This document shows positions 1 to 9,795 of a DNA stretch of 21,946 nucleotides, piece after piece. Numbering within the stretch: the stretch's first letter is position 1; each line of letters opens with the position of its first letter. The notes below the pieces were generated by a model. The model was not told where the DNA came from. It made no database searches and saw nothing but the letters and a program-made list of their open reading frames with translations. This stretch comes from Gemmiger_A avium (GTDB taxonomy: Bacteria; Bacillota; Clostridia; Oscillospirales; Ruminococcaceae), in contig DXFE01000096.1 in assembly GCA_019114585.1 (NCBI GenBank), forward strand, positions 1 through 21,946, in the 5' to 3' direction. The translations under genes and the position numbers were made by a program.

Positions 1-1
1 C

Positions 2-466
2 TGCAACCAGATCTGGGCCGTAGCCCAGCCCTTCCCGCTGCTGGACCCCGGGCAGGAAGCCCGGGTGGTGGCCACGGTTCAGCGGGAACTGTACACCCCG
101 GTGGGGCTGCGCACCCTGGCCCCCGGGGACCCGGCCTTCCACCCGGTGTACGGCGGCCCCCAGAAAGAGCGGGACATGGCCTACCACCAGGGGACGGTGT
201 GGCCCTTCCCCCTGGGTGCCTTTTACCTGGCCTACCTGAAAGTGAATGGCCACAGCGCCGCCGCCCGGCGGCAGGTGGCCCACTGGCTTACCGCCCTGGA
301 ACCCGCCCTGCGGGAGGGCTGCGTGGGCCAGCTGCCCGAAATCTACGACGGCGAAAACCCCACCGCCTCCCGCGGGTGCTTTGCCCAGGCCTGGAGCGTG
401 GGCGAACTTTTGCGGGTGTACGAGGCACTGGAACGTTCCGTGACGGATTTTTTCGATCATAAGTGA
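2..466 (+). CDS. Glycogen debranching enzyme (amylo-alpha-1,6-glucosidase), 3' part only
   Basis: This is the last 154 residues of a glycogen debranching enzyme; the start lies before the window. The open frame runs from base 2 without interruption. The C-terminal (alpha/alpha)6-barrel signatures are visible: NQIWAV near the start, the run RELYTPVGLRTL, then YHQGTVWPFPLGAF, and near the end LPEIYDGENP followed by RGCFAQAWSVGELLR. These are typical of the bacterial/archaeal GDE C-terminal domain, which hydrolyses alpha-1,6-linked glucose at branch points. The glutamate in LPEIYDG is a plausible catalytic residue by family analogy. The stop at 464-466 overlaps the Shine-Dalgarno region of the phosphorylase gene, so the two are probably co-transcribed and translationally coupled. 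Debranching beside a phosphorylase fits glycogen mobilisation. Confidence 0.9.
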   Translation, partial: CNQIWAVAQPFPLLDPGQEARVVATVQRELYTPVGLRTLAPGDPAFHPVYGGPQKERDMAYHQGTVWPFPLGAFYLAYLKVNGHSAAARRQVAHWLTALEPALREGCVGQLPEIYDGENPTASRGCFAQAWSVGELLRVYEALERSVTDFFDHK

Positions 467-474
467 GGGAAAGT

Positions 475-2736
475 ATGATGGAACAGAGACTGCAGGAAAT
501 CCTGAACGAACAGTTTGGCAAAACCCTGGACACCGCCGACAGCCGCCAGGTCTACCAGGCGCTGATGCTGTTTACCAAAGAAAAGATGGCGGCCCTGCCC
601 AAGACCACCGACGACCGCAAATTGTACTATGTATCGGCGGAATTTCTCATCGGCAAACTGCTGAGCAACAACCTCATCAACCTGGGCCTGTTTGAGGAGG
701 CCAAAGACCTGCTGGCCCGCCACGGCCACGAACTGACCGCCATTGAGGAGGCGGAAAACGAACCCTCCCTGGGCAACGGCGGCCTGGGACGGTTGGCGGC
801 CTGCTTCCTGGATTCCATTGCCACGCTGGGCCTTTGCGGCGACGGCGCCGGGCTGAACTACCACGACGGCCTGTTCTACCAGAAGCTGGAAAACCACAAG
901 CAGAAAGAAGAAAAGAACCCCTGGATCACCCCCCAGAGCTGGCTGACCGATACCGGTGTGCGGTTCACGGTGCCTTTCGGCGGGTTCAGCCTGAACTCCA
1001 TCATGTACGACATTGCGGTGCCCGGCTACAACGGCCAGTGCAACGCCCTGCATCTGTTTGACGTGGATACGGTGGATGAATCCCGCATCGGGGAGGGCAT
1101 CTCCTTCGACAAGAGCGATATTCCCCATACCCTGACGCTCTTCCTTTACCCTGACGACAGCGACGACGCCGGGCGGCTGCTGCGTGTCTATCAGCAGTAT
1201 TTCCTGGTGAGCAGCACGGCCCAGCTGATCCTGAAAGAACTGGCTGAACGGGGCTACACCCCCGATACCCTCCATGAGCATGTGGCGGTGCAGATCAACG
1301 ATACCCACCCCACCATGATCATTCCAGAACTGATCCGCCTGCTCACCGAGCAGGGCATGTCCATGGACGATGCCGTGCGGGAGGTCAGCCTGACCTGCGC
1401 CTACACCAACCACACCATTCTGGCTGAAGCCCTGGAAAAATGGCCCATGGACTTTATGCGCCGGGCGGTGCCTCAGCTGGTGCCCATTATTGAGGAACTG
1501 GACCGCCGCGCCAAGGCCGTGAGCAGCGACCCCCGTGTGGCCATTCTGGACGACCAGGACCGGGTACACATGGCCCACATCGATATTCACTACGGGTACA
1601 GTGTCAACGGTGTGGCAGCCCTTCACACCAAAATTCTGGAAGAATCGGAACTGCGGTCCTTCTATGAACTTTATCCCGAAAAGTTCAACAACAAGACCAA
1701 TGGCATTACCTTCCGCCGTTGGCTGCTCCACTGCAACCAGCCGCTGGCTGCCTATATCGAGAGCCTCATCGGCCCCGGTTTCAAGGCGGATGCCGATCAG
1801 CTGGAAAAACTGCTGGCCTACCGGGACGATCCCCAGGTGCTGCGCACCCTGCGTGCCATCAAAAAGCAGAACAAGGAGGAACTGTCCCGCTATCTGGAAT
1901 CCACCCAGGGCATCGTGCTGGACACCGACTCGGTGTTCGATGTGCAGGTCAAGCGCCTGCATGAGTACAAGCGCCAGCAGATGAACGCCCTCTATGCCAT
2001 TTACAAGTACCTGGAGATCAAGGCAGGCCGCAAACCGGCCCGCCCCGTGACCATGATCTTCGGCGCCAAGGCGGCCCCCGCCTACACCATCGCCAAGGAT
2101 ATCATCCACCTGATTCTTTGCCTGGCCGACCTTATCGACCATGACCCCGAGGTCAGCCCCTGGCTGAAAGTGGTCATGATCGAAAACTACAACGTGACCA
2201 AGGCGGCCAAGGTCATTCCCGCCTGCGATATCTCGGAGCAGATCAGCCTGGCCTCCAAGGAGGCTTCCGGCACCGGCAACATGAAGTTCATGCTCAACGG
2301 CGCTGTGACCCTGGGTACCCGTGACGGCGCCAATGTGGAGATCGCCGACCTGGTAGGGGAGGAGAACATCTACTGCTTCGGCAAAAGCTCCGAAGAAGTC
2401 ATCCGCCTCTATGCCGAAAATGCCTACCACCCGGCGGAATTCTACGACGGCGACCCCGATATTGCCCGGTTGGTGGACTTTATCGTGGACAAAAAGATGC
2501 TGCGCATCGGCGATGTGGAAAGCCTCTGCCGCCTGTACAAGGAATTGATCAGCAAGGACTGGTTCATGACCCTGCTGGATGTGAAGGAGTACATCGCTGT
2601 CAAGGAGCGGATGCTGGCCGACTACGAGGACGAAGCTGTCTGGAGCCGCAAGGCCCTGGTGAACATTGCCAAGGCAGGGTTCTTCTCCTCCGACCGCACC
2701 ATTGCCGAGTACAACCGTGATATCTGGCATCTGTGA
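475..2736 (+). CDS. glgP: Glycogen/maltodextrin phosphorylase (GT35)
   Basis: PLP-dependent cytosolic enzyme that releases glucose-1-phosphate from the non-reducing ends of alpha-1,4-glucans. The PLP-binding motif EASGTGNMKF is intact, with the Schiff-base lysine at K604 (bases 2284-2286), followed by LNGAVTLGTRDGANVEI. The N-terminal run SLGNGGLGRLAACFLDS and the central RLHEYKRQQ are also classic GT35 motifs. The length is 753 residues, slightly shorter than the usual 790-840, with no obvious break. The start is ambiguous: a GTG at 463 and ATGs at 475 and 478 are in frame. I chose 475 because the purine-rich GAGGGA at 465-470 lies just upstream; 478 has slightly better spacing. Whether glycogen or maltodextrin is preferred cannot be read from the sequence, but the debranching enzyme next door favours glycogen. 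Confidence 0.95.
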   Translation: MMEQRLQEILNEQFGKTLDTADSRQVYQALMLFTKEKMAALPKTTDDRKLYYVSAEFLIGKLLSNNLINLGLFEEAKDLLARHGHELTAIEEAENEPSLGNGGLGRLAACFLDSIATLGLCGDGAGLNYHDGLFYQKLENHKQKEEKNPWITPQSWLTDTGVRFTVPFGGFSLNSIMYDIAVPGYNGQCNALHLFDVDTVDESRIGEGISFDKSDIPHTLTLFLYPDDSDDAGRLLRVYQQYFLVSSTAQLILKELAERGYTPDTLHEHVAVQINDTHPTMIIPELIRLLTEQGMSMDDAVREVSLTCAYTNHTILAEALEKWPMDFMRRAVPQLVPIIEELDRRAKAVSSDPRVAILDDQDRVHMAHIDIHYGYSVNGVAALHTKILEESELRSFYELYPEKFNNKTNGITFRRWLLHCNQPLAAYIESLIGPGFKADADQLEKLLAYRDDPQVLRTLRAIKKQNKEELSRYLESTQGIVLDTDSVFDVQVKRLHEYKRQQMNALYAIYKYLEIKAGRKPARPVTMIFGAKAAPAYTIAKDIIHLILCLADLIDHDPEVSPWLKVVMIENYNVTKAAKVIPACDISEQISLASKEASGTGNMKFMLNGAVTLGTRDGANVEIADLVGEENIYCFGKSSEEVIRLYAENAYHPAEFYDGDPDIARLVDFIVDKKMLRIGDVESLCRLYKELISKDWFMTLLDVKEYIAVKERMLADYEDEAVWSRKALVNIAKAGFFSSDRTIAEYNRDIWHL

Positions 2737-2746
2737 GGTGACGCCC

Positions 2747-4218
<1,472 letters not shown>

Positions 4219-4222
<4 letters not shown>

Positions 4223-5934
4223 ATTTTGCCGCGGTTTTTCACAGGGCCCAGGCACCCTGGAGCTATGCCTTGAACGCCGACGAGCTGGTGCTGCGCCTGC
4301 AGACCGGCCCCGAGGTGGAACGGGTCTTCCTGCACTGGGGCGACCCCTTTGAGGCGGGGATTCTGGGCGGGGCCGAGCGCTGGCACGGCCAGTGCCGGGA
4401 ACTGACCGACCCCCAGCCCCTGGACCATGCCCTGTGGTGGACTGCGGTGATCCGCCCGCCCTACAAGCGGTGCCGCTACCATTTTGAACTGCACAGCGGC
4501 GGGCAGGTCTGGCTGTACGGCGAGAACGGTTTCTGTACCCCTGACCGGCAGGACGGAACACACCCGGCGGGCTTTTACCAGCCCTGGATGAACCCAGCCG
4601 ATATCCCGGCGCCCCCTGCCTGGGTGCGTGATACTGTCTGGTACCAGATCTTCCCCGACCGGTTCTGCCGCAGCAAGGGCAGTGCCAACCAGACCCCCTG
4701 GCGGGAAGGCCCCGTGACCAACAGGGAACGTTTTGGGGGCGACCTGCCCGGCATCTGCGAAAAGCTGGACTATCTGGCCTCCCTGGGCGTCAGCGGTCTG
4801 TATCTCAATCCCATCTTTGCGGCAGACTCGGCACACCGGTACGACACCCGGGATTATACCCGGGTGGACCCCGACCTTGGCACCAACGCCGATTTAAAAC
4901 AGCTGGTGGAACAGGCCCATACCCGGGGCATCCGGGTCATGCTGGATGCGGTGTTCAACCACTGCGGCCCCCACTTTGCCCCCTGGCGGGATGTGATGGA
5001 AAAAGGCCCCGACTCTCCTTACTGGGACTGGTTCATGGTCAACCGCTGGCCGCCGGAAGCAGCCCCGGGCGGTACCCGGGACGGACGGTATTTTTCCTTT
5101 GCCTTTGCGGCGGATATGCCCAAGCTGAATACCAACAACCCCGCCGTCATCGACTATTTCGGTACCCTGTGCGAAAGCTGGGTGCGGGATTACGGCGTGG
5201 ACGGCATCCGCTTTGATGTGGGCAACGAAATCTCCCACCGGATGCTCAAGGAACTGCGCCGTCGGGTGCGGGCCATCCGTCCCGATGTCTACCTGCTGGG
5301 GGAGATCTGGCACGATGCTTCCCCCTGGCTGGAAGGGGACGAGTACGACGCTGTGATGAACTACCCCCTGCAGCAGGCGGTGAAGGACTTTTTTGCCGAC
5401 TCTGCCCGGACGGCCGGGGAACTGGCAGAGCAGCTTTACCGCTGCCTGCACCTTTACCGCTGCCAGACCACCGAGGTGCTGTTTAACCTGATGGATTCCC
5501 ATGATACCGACCGGCTGTTCACCCGTTCGGGCAGTGAGGATGCCTTTTTCCAGCAGCTGGCGCTGCTGTTCACGCTGCCCGGCAGCCCCTGCATCTATTA
5601 CGGTACCGAGGTGGCTCTGCCCGGCGGCCATGACCCGGACTGCCGCCGCTGCATGCCCTGGGACAAGATGAATACCACCGAAAACCAGCAGAGGATCGAT
5701 CAGCTGCGCCGTCTCATCGCCCTGCGCCGCACCCTGCCCGAACTGCGGGACGGCATGCCGGTGTTCCGGCAAGCCCCCGGGGCCCGGCAGGTGTGGTACT
5801 GCCGGGGCAGGGTGGAGGTACTGCTCAACGCCGGAAATACACCCTGGGAACTTTGTCCGGAAAAAGAGATCCTGTTTGAACGTGGTCTGACCGGGAACCG
5901 GCTGGCCCCCGGCGGGATCTGCATCCGGCGCTGA
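4219..5934 (+). CDS. Neopullulanase / cyclomaltodextrinase / maltogenic amylase (GH13_20)
   Basis: Alpha-amylase-family enzyme of 571 residues that hydrolyses short maltooligosaccharides, cyclodextrins or pullulan. No signal peptide is visible, so it probably acts in the cytosol. Residues about 1-110 look like the N-terminal CBM34 beta-sandwich of this group. The GH13 barrel follows, with DTVWYQIFPDRF, the DAVFNH region, nucleophile D333 in GIRFDVGNE, acid/base E362 in LLGEIWHD and D429 in MDSHDTDRL. The MPKLN motif (residues 300-304) is the conserved-region V signature that separates the neopullulanase subfamily from the oligo-1,6-glucosidase subfamily. The ATG overlaps the malQ stop (ATGA) and GGAGG sits upstream at 4206-4210. 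Exact specificity among the three names is not resolvable from sequence. Confidence 0.9.
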
Positions 5935-5961
5935 TGTTGCCGGCCCCACAAGGAGAAGCCA

Positions 5962-6687
5962 ATGAAAGACATGGAAGTGGTCTTTTTTGATCTGTACGGA
6001 ACCCTCATCCGAATCCATACGGACGAGGAGGATTTGACCCGGGTGTGGCGGCCCCTGTGTTATCTGTACGGGTACTATGGGGCATCCTACACGCCCGGAA
6101 CACTGCGTGCCGCTTATCGGAGGGAAATCTCCCGGCAGGAGGCAGCTGCCCAGGCCGCTACCGGCAAAAGGCTGGTGGAAATTCGTCTGGAGCAGGTGTT
6201 TGGGGCGCTGTTCGCCCAAAAAGAGGTGGCATCGGTTCCGCCCTCCGTTCTTGCCGAGGTGGGGCGGATGTTTCGTGCCTGTTCCACCGATGTATCGAAA
6301 CTGTACCCCGGAGCGGGTAGCCTGTTGGATGCACTGCGCGGTGCAGGCAAGCGGGTCTTTCTGCTGTCCAACGCCCAGCGTCTGTTCACCGAGCCGGAAA
6401 TGCGCCGTCTGAGGTTGTGGGATCGATTCGATAAAATTTTTATCTCTTCGGATCACGGTGTCAAAAAGCCGGACCTGGACTATTTCCGTCTGGCGCTGCA
6501 AGCGGCGGGGGTGCCGCCCCGGAATTGCCTGATGGTTGGCAACAGTCCCGAGGACGATATGGCCCCTGCCCGGGCACTGGGAATCCGAACCTGTTTTCTC
6601 AATACCGACGGTGTAACACCGCCGCCCTGCGATTTATACTGCGACGGTGCCGACTATGCCCGCCTTTTGCGGGAGGTTCTGGCGTAA
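5962..6687 (+). CDS. HAD-superfamily hydrolase (subfamily IA-like)
   Basis: Cytosolic Rossmann-fold hydrolase of 241 residues, probably acting on a small phosphorylated or otherwise esterified metabolite. HAD motifs are in order: motif I FFDLYGTL with nucleophile D10, motif II LLSNAQ (S136), motif III KKPD (K169) and motif IV GNSPEDDM (D198/D199). A helical cap lies between residues about 20 and 110. The usual second aspartate of motif I (DxD) is replaced by tyrosine (Y12), as in L-2-haloacid dehalogenases and a widespread Firmicutes group of uncharacterised HAD proteins. An AGGAGA Shine-Dalgarno precedes the ATG. Its place inside a glycogen-breakdown operon suggests housekeeping of a sugar phosphate, but nothing in the sequence fixes the substrate. 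Confidence 0.85.
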   Translation: MKDMEVVFFDLYGTLIRIHTDEEDLTRVWRPLCYLYGYYGASYTPGTLRAAYRREISRQEAAAQAATGKRLVEIRLEQVFGALFAQKEVASVPPSVLAEVGRMFRACSTDVSKLYPGAGSLLDALRGAGKRVFLLSNAQRLFTEPEMRRLRLWDRFDKIFISSDHGVKKPDLDYFRLALQAAGVPPRNCLMVGNSPEDDMAPARALGIRTCFLNTDGVTPPPCDLYCDGADYARLLREVLA

Positions 6688-6731
6688 AGACCGCCTTACA
6701 ATGAGTGCCTTTTGGGCACAGGAGGAAGCGT

Positions 6732-8360
6732 ATGCTTGACAAGACAAAAAAAGACTGGTGGAAATCCGCCGTCGTGTACCAGATTTATCCCCGCAGCTTT
6801 CAGGATACCACCGGCAGTGGTGTGGGGGATATTCCCGGCATTGTCCGGCGGTTGGATTATCTGCAGACCCTGGGGGTGGATGTGATCTGGCTTTCCCCGG
6901 TATTCGCGTCACCTCAGGTGGACAACGGATATGATATCTCGGATTATCGGGATATTGACCCGCTGTTCGGCACGCTGGAGGATATGCGCACTCTCATACG
7001 GGAGGGCAAGCGCCGGGGTATCGGCATCATGATGGACCTGGTGCTCAACCATACTTCCGATCAGCACCGTTGGTTCCAACAGGCCCGCCAAAGTCGGGAA
7101 AATCCCTACCATGATTATTATGTCTGGCGGGATGGTGCCCCCGACCAGCTGCCCAACGATATGCAGGCGGTGTTTGGCGGCCCTGCCTGGGAGTGGGTGC
7201 CTGAGGTGCAGCAGTATTATTTCCACCAGTTTGCCCCCCAGCAGCCCGACCTGAACTGGGAAAATCCGGCTCTGCGGCGGGAAATTTATGATATGATCCT
7301 GTGGTGGATGGACCAGGGGGTGGAAGGCTTCCGCCTGGATGTGATCGACCAGATCGCCAAGGAACCGGACCGCAAAATCACCAACAACGGCCCGCGCCTG
7401 CATGAATTCTTGCGGGAACTCAGCGCCGAAACCTTCCAGAAAGGCTGCCTGGTCACGGTGGGCGAAGCCTGGGGCGCAGACATCCCCCGGGCCAAACTGT
7501 ACAGTGCCCCCGACGGCAGCGAGCTGTCCATGGTGTTCCAGTTTGAGCAGATGTGTCTGGACCAGCAGCCCGGCAAGGAAAAATGGGACCTGGCACCCCT
7601 GCCTTTTGTCAAGATGAAGCAGAGCTTTGCCCGCTGGCAGCGGGAACTTCATGGCTGCGGCTGGAACAGCCTTTTCCTGGACAACCACGATCTGCCCCGC
7701 ATCGTCTCCCGCTGGGGCAACGACGGGCAGTACCGGGGCCGTTCCGCCAAACTGCTGGCCACCATGCTCCACGGTATGCAGGGTACGCCCTATATCTACC
7801 AGGGCGAGGAACTGGGTATGACCAACATCCAGCTGCCCATAGAGCAGTACCGGGATGTGGAGATTCATAACCTCTATCATAAGCGGATGGCCGAAGGGTA
7901 CCCGGAAGCGGAAGTTATGGCCTCCATCTACGCCAAAGGGCGGGATAATGCACGCACGCCTATGCAGTGGGATGATACCCCCAACGCCGGATTTACCACC
8001 GGCACCCCCTGGCTGCCGGTGAATCCCAACTATACCACCGTCAACGCCGGGGAGGAACTGGCCGACCCAGATTCGGTGTTTGCCTATTACCAGAAGCTCA
8101 TTTCCCTACGCAAACAGTACGCGGTCTTTGTGGATGGTGACTTTACCTTGCTGGAAGAGGAGCATCCCCGCTTGTTTATCTATGAGCGGGCACTGGGGGC
8201 GGAGCAAATGCTGGTGGTGTGCAACTTCGGCGACGAAGCCACCCCCTGGACTGTGCCCGAAAATTGGTGCGGCGCCCGGGTTCTGATTGAAAACTGTACC
8301 GCCACCCCCGATACTTTGCAGCCCTGGGAGGCAAGAATTCTCTACAAAGTCAACCGATAA
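6732..8360 (+). CDS. Alpha-glucosidase of the oligo-1,6-glucosidase type (GH13_31)
   Basis: Cytosolic exo-acting alpha-glucosidase of 542 residues, normal for the subfamily. It has the N-terminal VVYQIYPRSFQDTTGSGVGDIPGI, and the QPDLN motif (residues 171-175) that marks the oligo-1,6-glucosidase subfamily. Catalytic residues are D203 in GFRLDVID, E245 in TVGEAWG and D320 in LDNHDLPR. The residue after the nucleophile is valine (V204), which in characterised yeast and Bacillus enzymes goes with alpha-1,6 (isomaltose) activity rather than maltase activity. I chose ATG 6732 because a strong AGGAGG lies just upstream (6719-6724); an in-frame codon at 6705 has no such site. It is the last gene of the operon, before the terminator at 8466. 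Trehalose-6-phosphate hydrolase is a less likely alternative because no phosphotransferase genes are nearby. Confidence 0.9.
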   Translation: MLDKTKKDWWKSAVVYQIYPRSFQDTTGSGVGDIPGIVRRLDYLQTLGVDVIWLSPVFASPQVDNGYDISDYRDIDPLFGTLEDMRTLIREGKRRGIGIMMDLVLNHTSDQHRWFQQARQSRENPYHDYYVWRDGAPDQLPNDMQAVFGGPAWEWVPEVQQYYFHQFAPQQPDLNWENPALRREIYDMILWWMDQGVEGFRLDVIDQIAKEPDRKITNNGPRLHEFLRELSAETFQKGCLVTVGEAWGADIPRAKLYSAPDGSELSMVFQFEQMCLDQQPGKEKWDLAPLPFVKMKQSFARWQRELHGCGWNSLFLDNHDLPRIVSRWGNDGQYRGRSAKLLATMLHGMQGTPYIYQGEELGMTNIQLPIEQYRDVEIHNLYHKRMAEGYPEAEVMASIYAKGRDNARTPMQWDDTPNAGFTTGTPWLPVNPNYTTVNAGEELADPDSVFAYYQKLISLRKQYAVFVDGDFTLLEEEHPRLFIYERALGAEQMLVVCNFGDEATPWTVPENWCGARVLIENCTATPDTLQPWEARILYKVNR

Positions 8361-8441
8361 TTGTAGGATAACAATTTCGCGCAAAGCAAAATCAATTGCA
8401 AAAGGTAAATTGTTGACTTGGCGGCTTCAAAGCTGTAAAAG
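8359..8441 (+). promoter_or_regulatory. AT-rich stretch with dyads and a weak promoter candidate
   Basis: Directly after the GH13_31 stop the sequence becomes clearly more AT-rich than its surroundings. It holds a dyad AATTGT-N6-ACAATT (8359-8376) and a second looser pair CAATT...AATTG (8393-8412). A promoter candidate follows, TTGACT at 8413-8418 and TAAAAG at 8436-8441 with 17-bp spacing. This may be a surviving control region of the GH4 gene that once stood downstream. The -10 box is poor, so confidence is low. Confidence 0.3.
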
Positions 8442-8465
8442 TTGCCAGCGCTGTTTTCTCCCCAT

Positions 8466-8515
8466 AAGCCAAACCGACGGAAATGTGAAATGGCATCTCC
8501 ATCGGTTTGGCTTTT
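8466..8515 (+). terminator. Intrinsic terminator-like hairpin after the glycogen operon
   Basis: A perfect 12-bp stem (8466-8477 with 8502-8513, arm AAGCCAAACCGA) closes a 24-base loop and leads into TTTT at 8512-8515. It is the most plausible end of the + strand glycogen operon. The large loop and short T-run make it weaker than the other terminators here. Confidence 0.6.
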
Positions 8516-8581
8516 AGTAGTCAGGAATTTAGGTTTTGAGCACCCTTGCAAAAGCTTCTTTTGCGTTGGAACGTGAGCAGA

Positions 8582-9504
8582 CACTATGGTATGCGAACCA
8601 TCTTCCCCATGATTAAGGTCATTGACGATGTGGAAAAGTACGCCAAACCCAGCTATTGGATTCTGAATTACTCTAATCCCGCTTCCATTGTATCGGAAGC
8701 CTGCCGCAAGCTGCGTCCCAATGCCCGCATTATCAATATCTGCGATATGCCCATCGCCATCATTGATGTGGTCGCTGCAGCCATGGACATCAAGGATAAG
8801 AAGAATATTGTCTATGACTACTACGGACTTAACCATTTCGGCTGGTTCACTTCCATCGAGTACAAGGGCGAGGACTTGATGCCCAAACTGCGGGATTACA
8901 TCATGGAACACGAGATCCTTCTGCCCGCAGCCTACCTGGCAGACAAAAAAGCTCTGACTGGTTCCGGTGAAGGCAACCGCCATACCAAGGGCAGCTGGTA
9001 CTATGTGTGGAAGGGCGTTTACGAAATCATGAAGAATTTCCCGGACACCCTGCCCAACACCTATTTGAACTATTATCTGCAGCAAAAAGAGTTCGTGGAA
9101 CATTCCAGCGCCGACCATACCCGCGCCAATGAGGTCATGGAAACCCGTGAGAAGAATCTCTTCGACGGTATTGACAAGTACCTGGCTACGGGCGAGATTA
9201 CCGAAGACGTGTTCTATGCAGGCAGCCACGGCGACTGGATTGCCGATCTGGCCATTGCCCTCAAGAACGATACCAAGGCTCGTTTCCTGGTCATTACCGA
9301 GAACCGTGGTGCATTGCCGAATATGCCCTATGATGCCATGGTGGAAGTGCCCGCCTACATTGGTAAGAAGGGCCCGGAGGTCATTGCGCAGGACAACATT
9401 CCCCTGTTCCAGCAAGGCCTGATGATGCAGCAGCTCAACTGCGAAAAGCTGCTGGTGGAAGGTTGCATCGAGGGTTCCTACCAGAAGGTGCTGGAAGCCT
9501 TCCC
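8582..9504 (+). pseudogene. GH4 alpha-glucosidase fragment, truncated at both ends
   Basis: This is the middle of an NAD- and metal-dependent family 4 glycosidase of the GlvA/AglA (6-phospho-alpha-glucosidase or alpha-glucosidase) type. Homology begins abruptly at HYGMRTIFPMIKV and continues through WILNYSNPASIV, the metal/acid motif NICDMP (Cys codon 8741), GLNHFGWFTS (His codon 8834), DTLPNTYLNYY, HTRANEVME and YDAMVEVPAYIG. It ends at SYQKVLEAF. By comparison with Bacillus GlvA (recalled, about 440 residues), roughly the first 120 residues with the Rossmann GxGS NAD site and roughly the last 45 are missing. The reading frame inside is clean and runs on through unrelated codons to a stop at 9617-9619. 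No proper start or Shine-Dalgarno precedes it; an in-frame TTG at 8546 is not convincing. Without NAD binding it should be inactive. Recent deletion, gene capture or a misassembly could explain it. Confidence 0.8.
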
Positions 9505-9533
9505 CCACGGGAAACTGATCGTTTCCCGTGGGG
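9503..9533. repeat. Perfect 13-bp inverted repeat at the 3' break of the GH4 fragment
   Basis: Arm CCCACGGGAAAC and its exact complement flank a 5-base loop TGATC (9516-9520); one further C/G pair makes 13 bp. The family-4 homology stops immediately before the left arm. No T-run follows on the + strand, so it is not a standard terminator. It could be the edge of a small mobile or repetitive element. Confidence 0.75.
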
Positions 9534-9698
9534 CGGCTTCGCCGTTCGCGCTGCGCGCTCCGGTTCAGCTCGCAGGGACTCTCGGCCTAACCGACCTTCC
9601 ACCGGAAGGGCGGTCTTAACGGCCTCGTCTGGAAGCGCACCAGGCCCGCGGCGGACGGATGATGGGTGGCGGGGGTGGCTTTTACCTTATAAGCCATC
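9534..9698. other. Non-coding, inverted-repeat-rich tail after the GH4 fragment
   Basis: No credible gene is seen here. The sequence after the 13-bp hairpin is GC-rich and palindromic (GCGCTGCGCGC near 9549-9559). It contains a second stem at 9590-9614, where ACCGACCTTCC pairs with GGAAGGGCGGT across a 3-base loop with one mismatch. The style resembles short dispersed intergenic repeats, but only one copy is present in this window. Confidence 0.4.
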
Positions 9699-9730
9699 AT
9701 AAAAAGGCGGGCCGGAGTGATCCGGCCCGC
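9699..9730 (-). terminator. Intrinsic terminator of the lipoprotein gene
   Basis: On the minus strand a 10-bp stem GCGGGCCGGA / TCCGGCCCGC with a 4-base loop (9707-9730) is followed by CTTTTTA. A second 8-bp hairpin (9741-9759) lies between the gene's stop and this terminator. Confidence 0.85.
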
Positions 9731-9795
9731 GGGATGGGGTCTGGGGCCTGCGGCCCCAGATTGGCTTTTCAAAGTAAAAAGCTGTGCACAGGTGC

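Noticed and set aside
8366..8378. GGATAACAATTTC, identical to part of the E. coli lac operator and a common vector primer site
   Set aside because: The adjoining operator sequence does not match and the surrounding sequence is a natural-looking intergenic region. Vector contamination or a LacI site is not supported; the local AATTGT/ACAATT dyad explains it better.
9463..9702. Small open frames crossing the end of the GH4 fragment and the hairpin
   Set aside because: They read through inverted repeats in several frames with no start signals. The composition is that of non-coding palindromic DNA.
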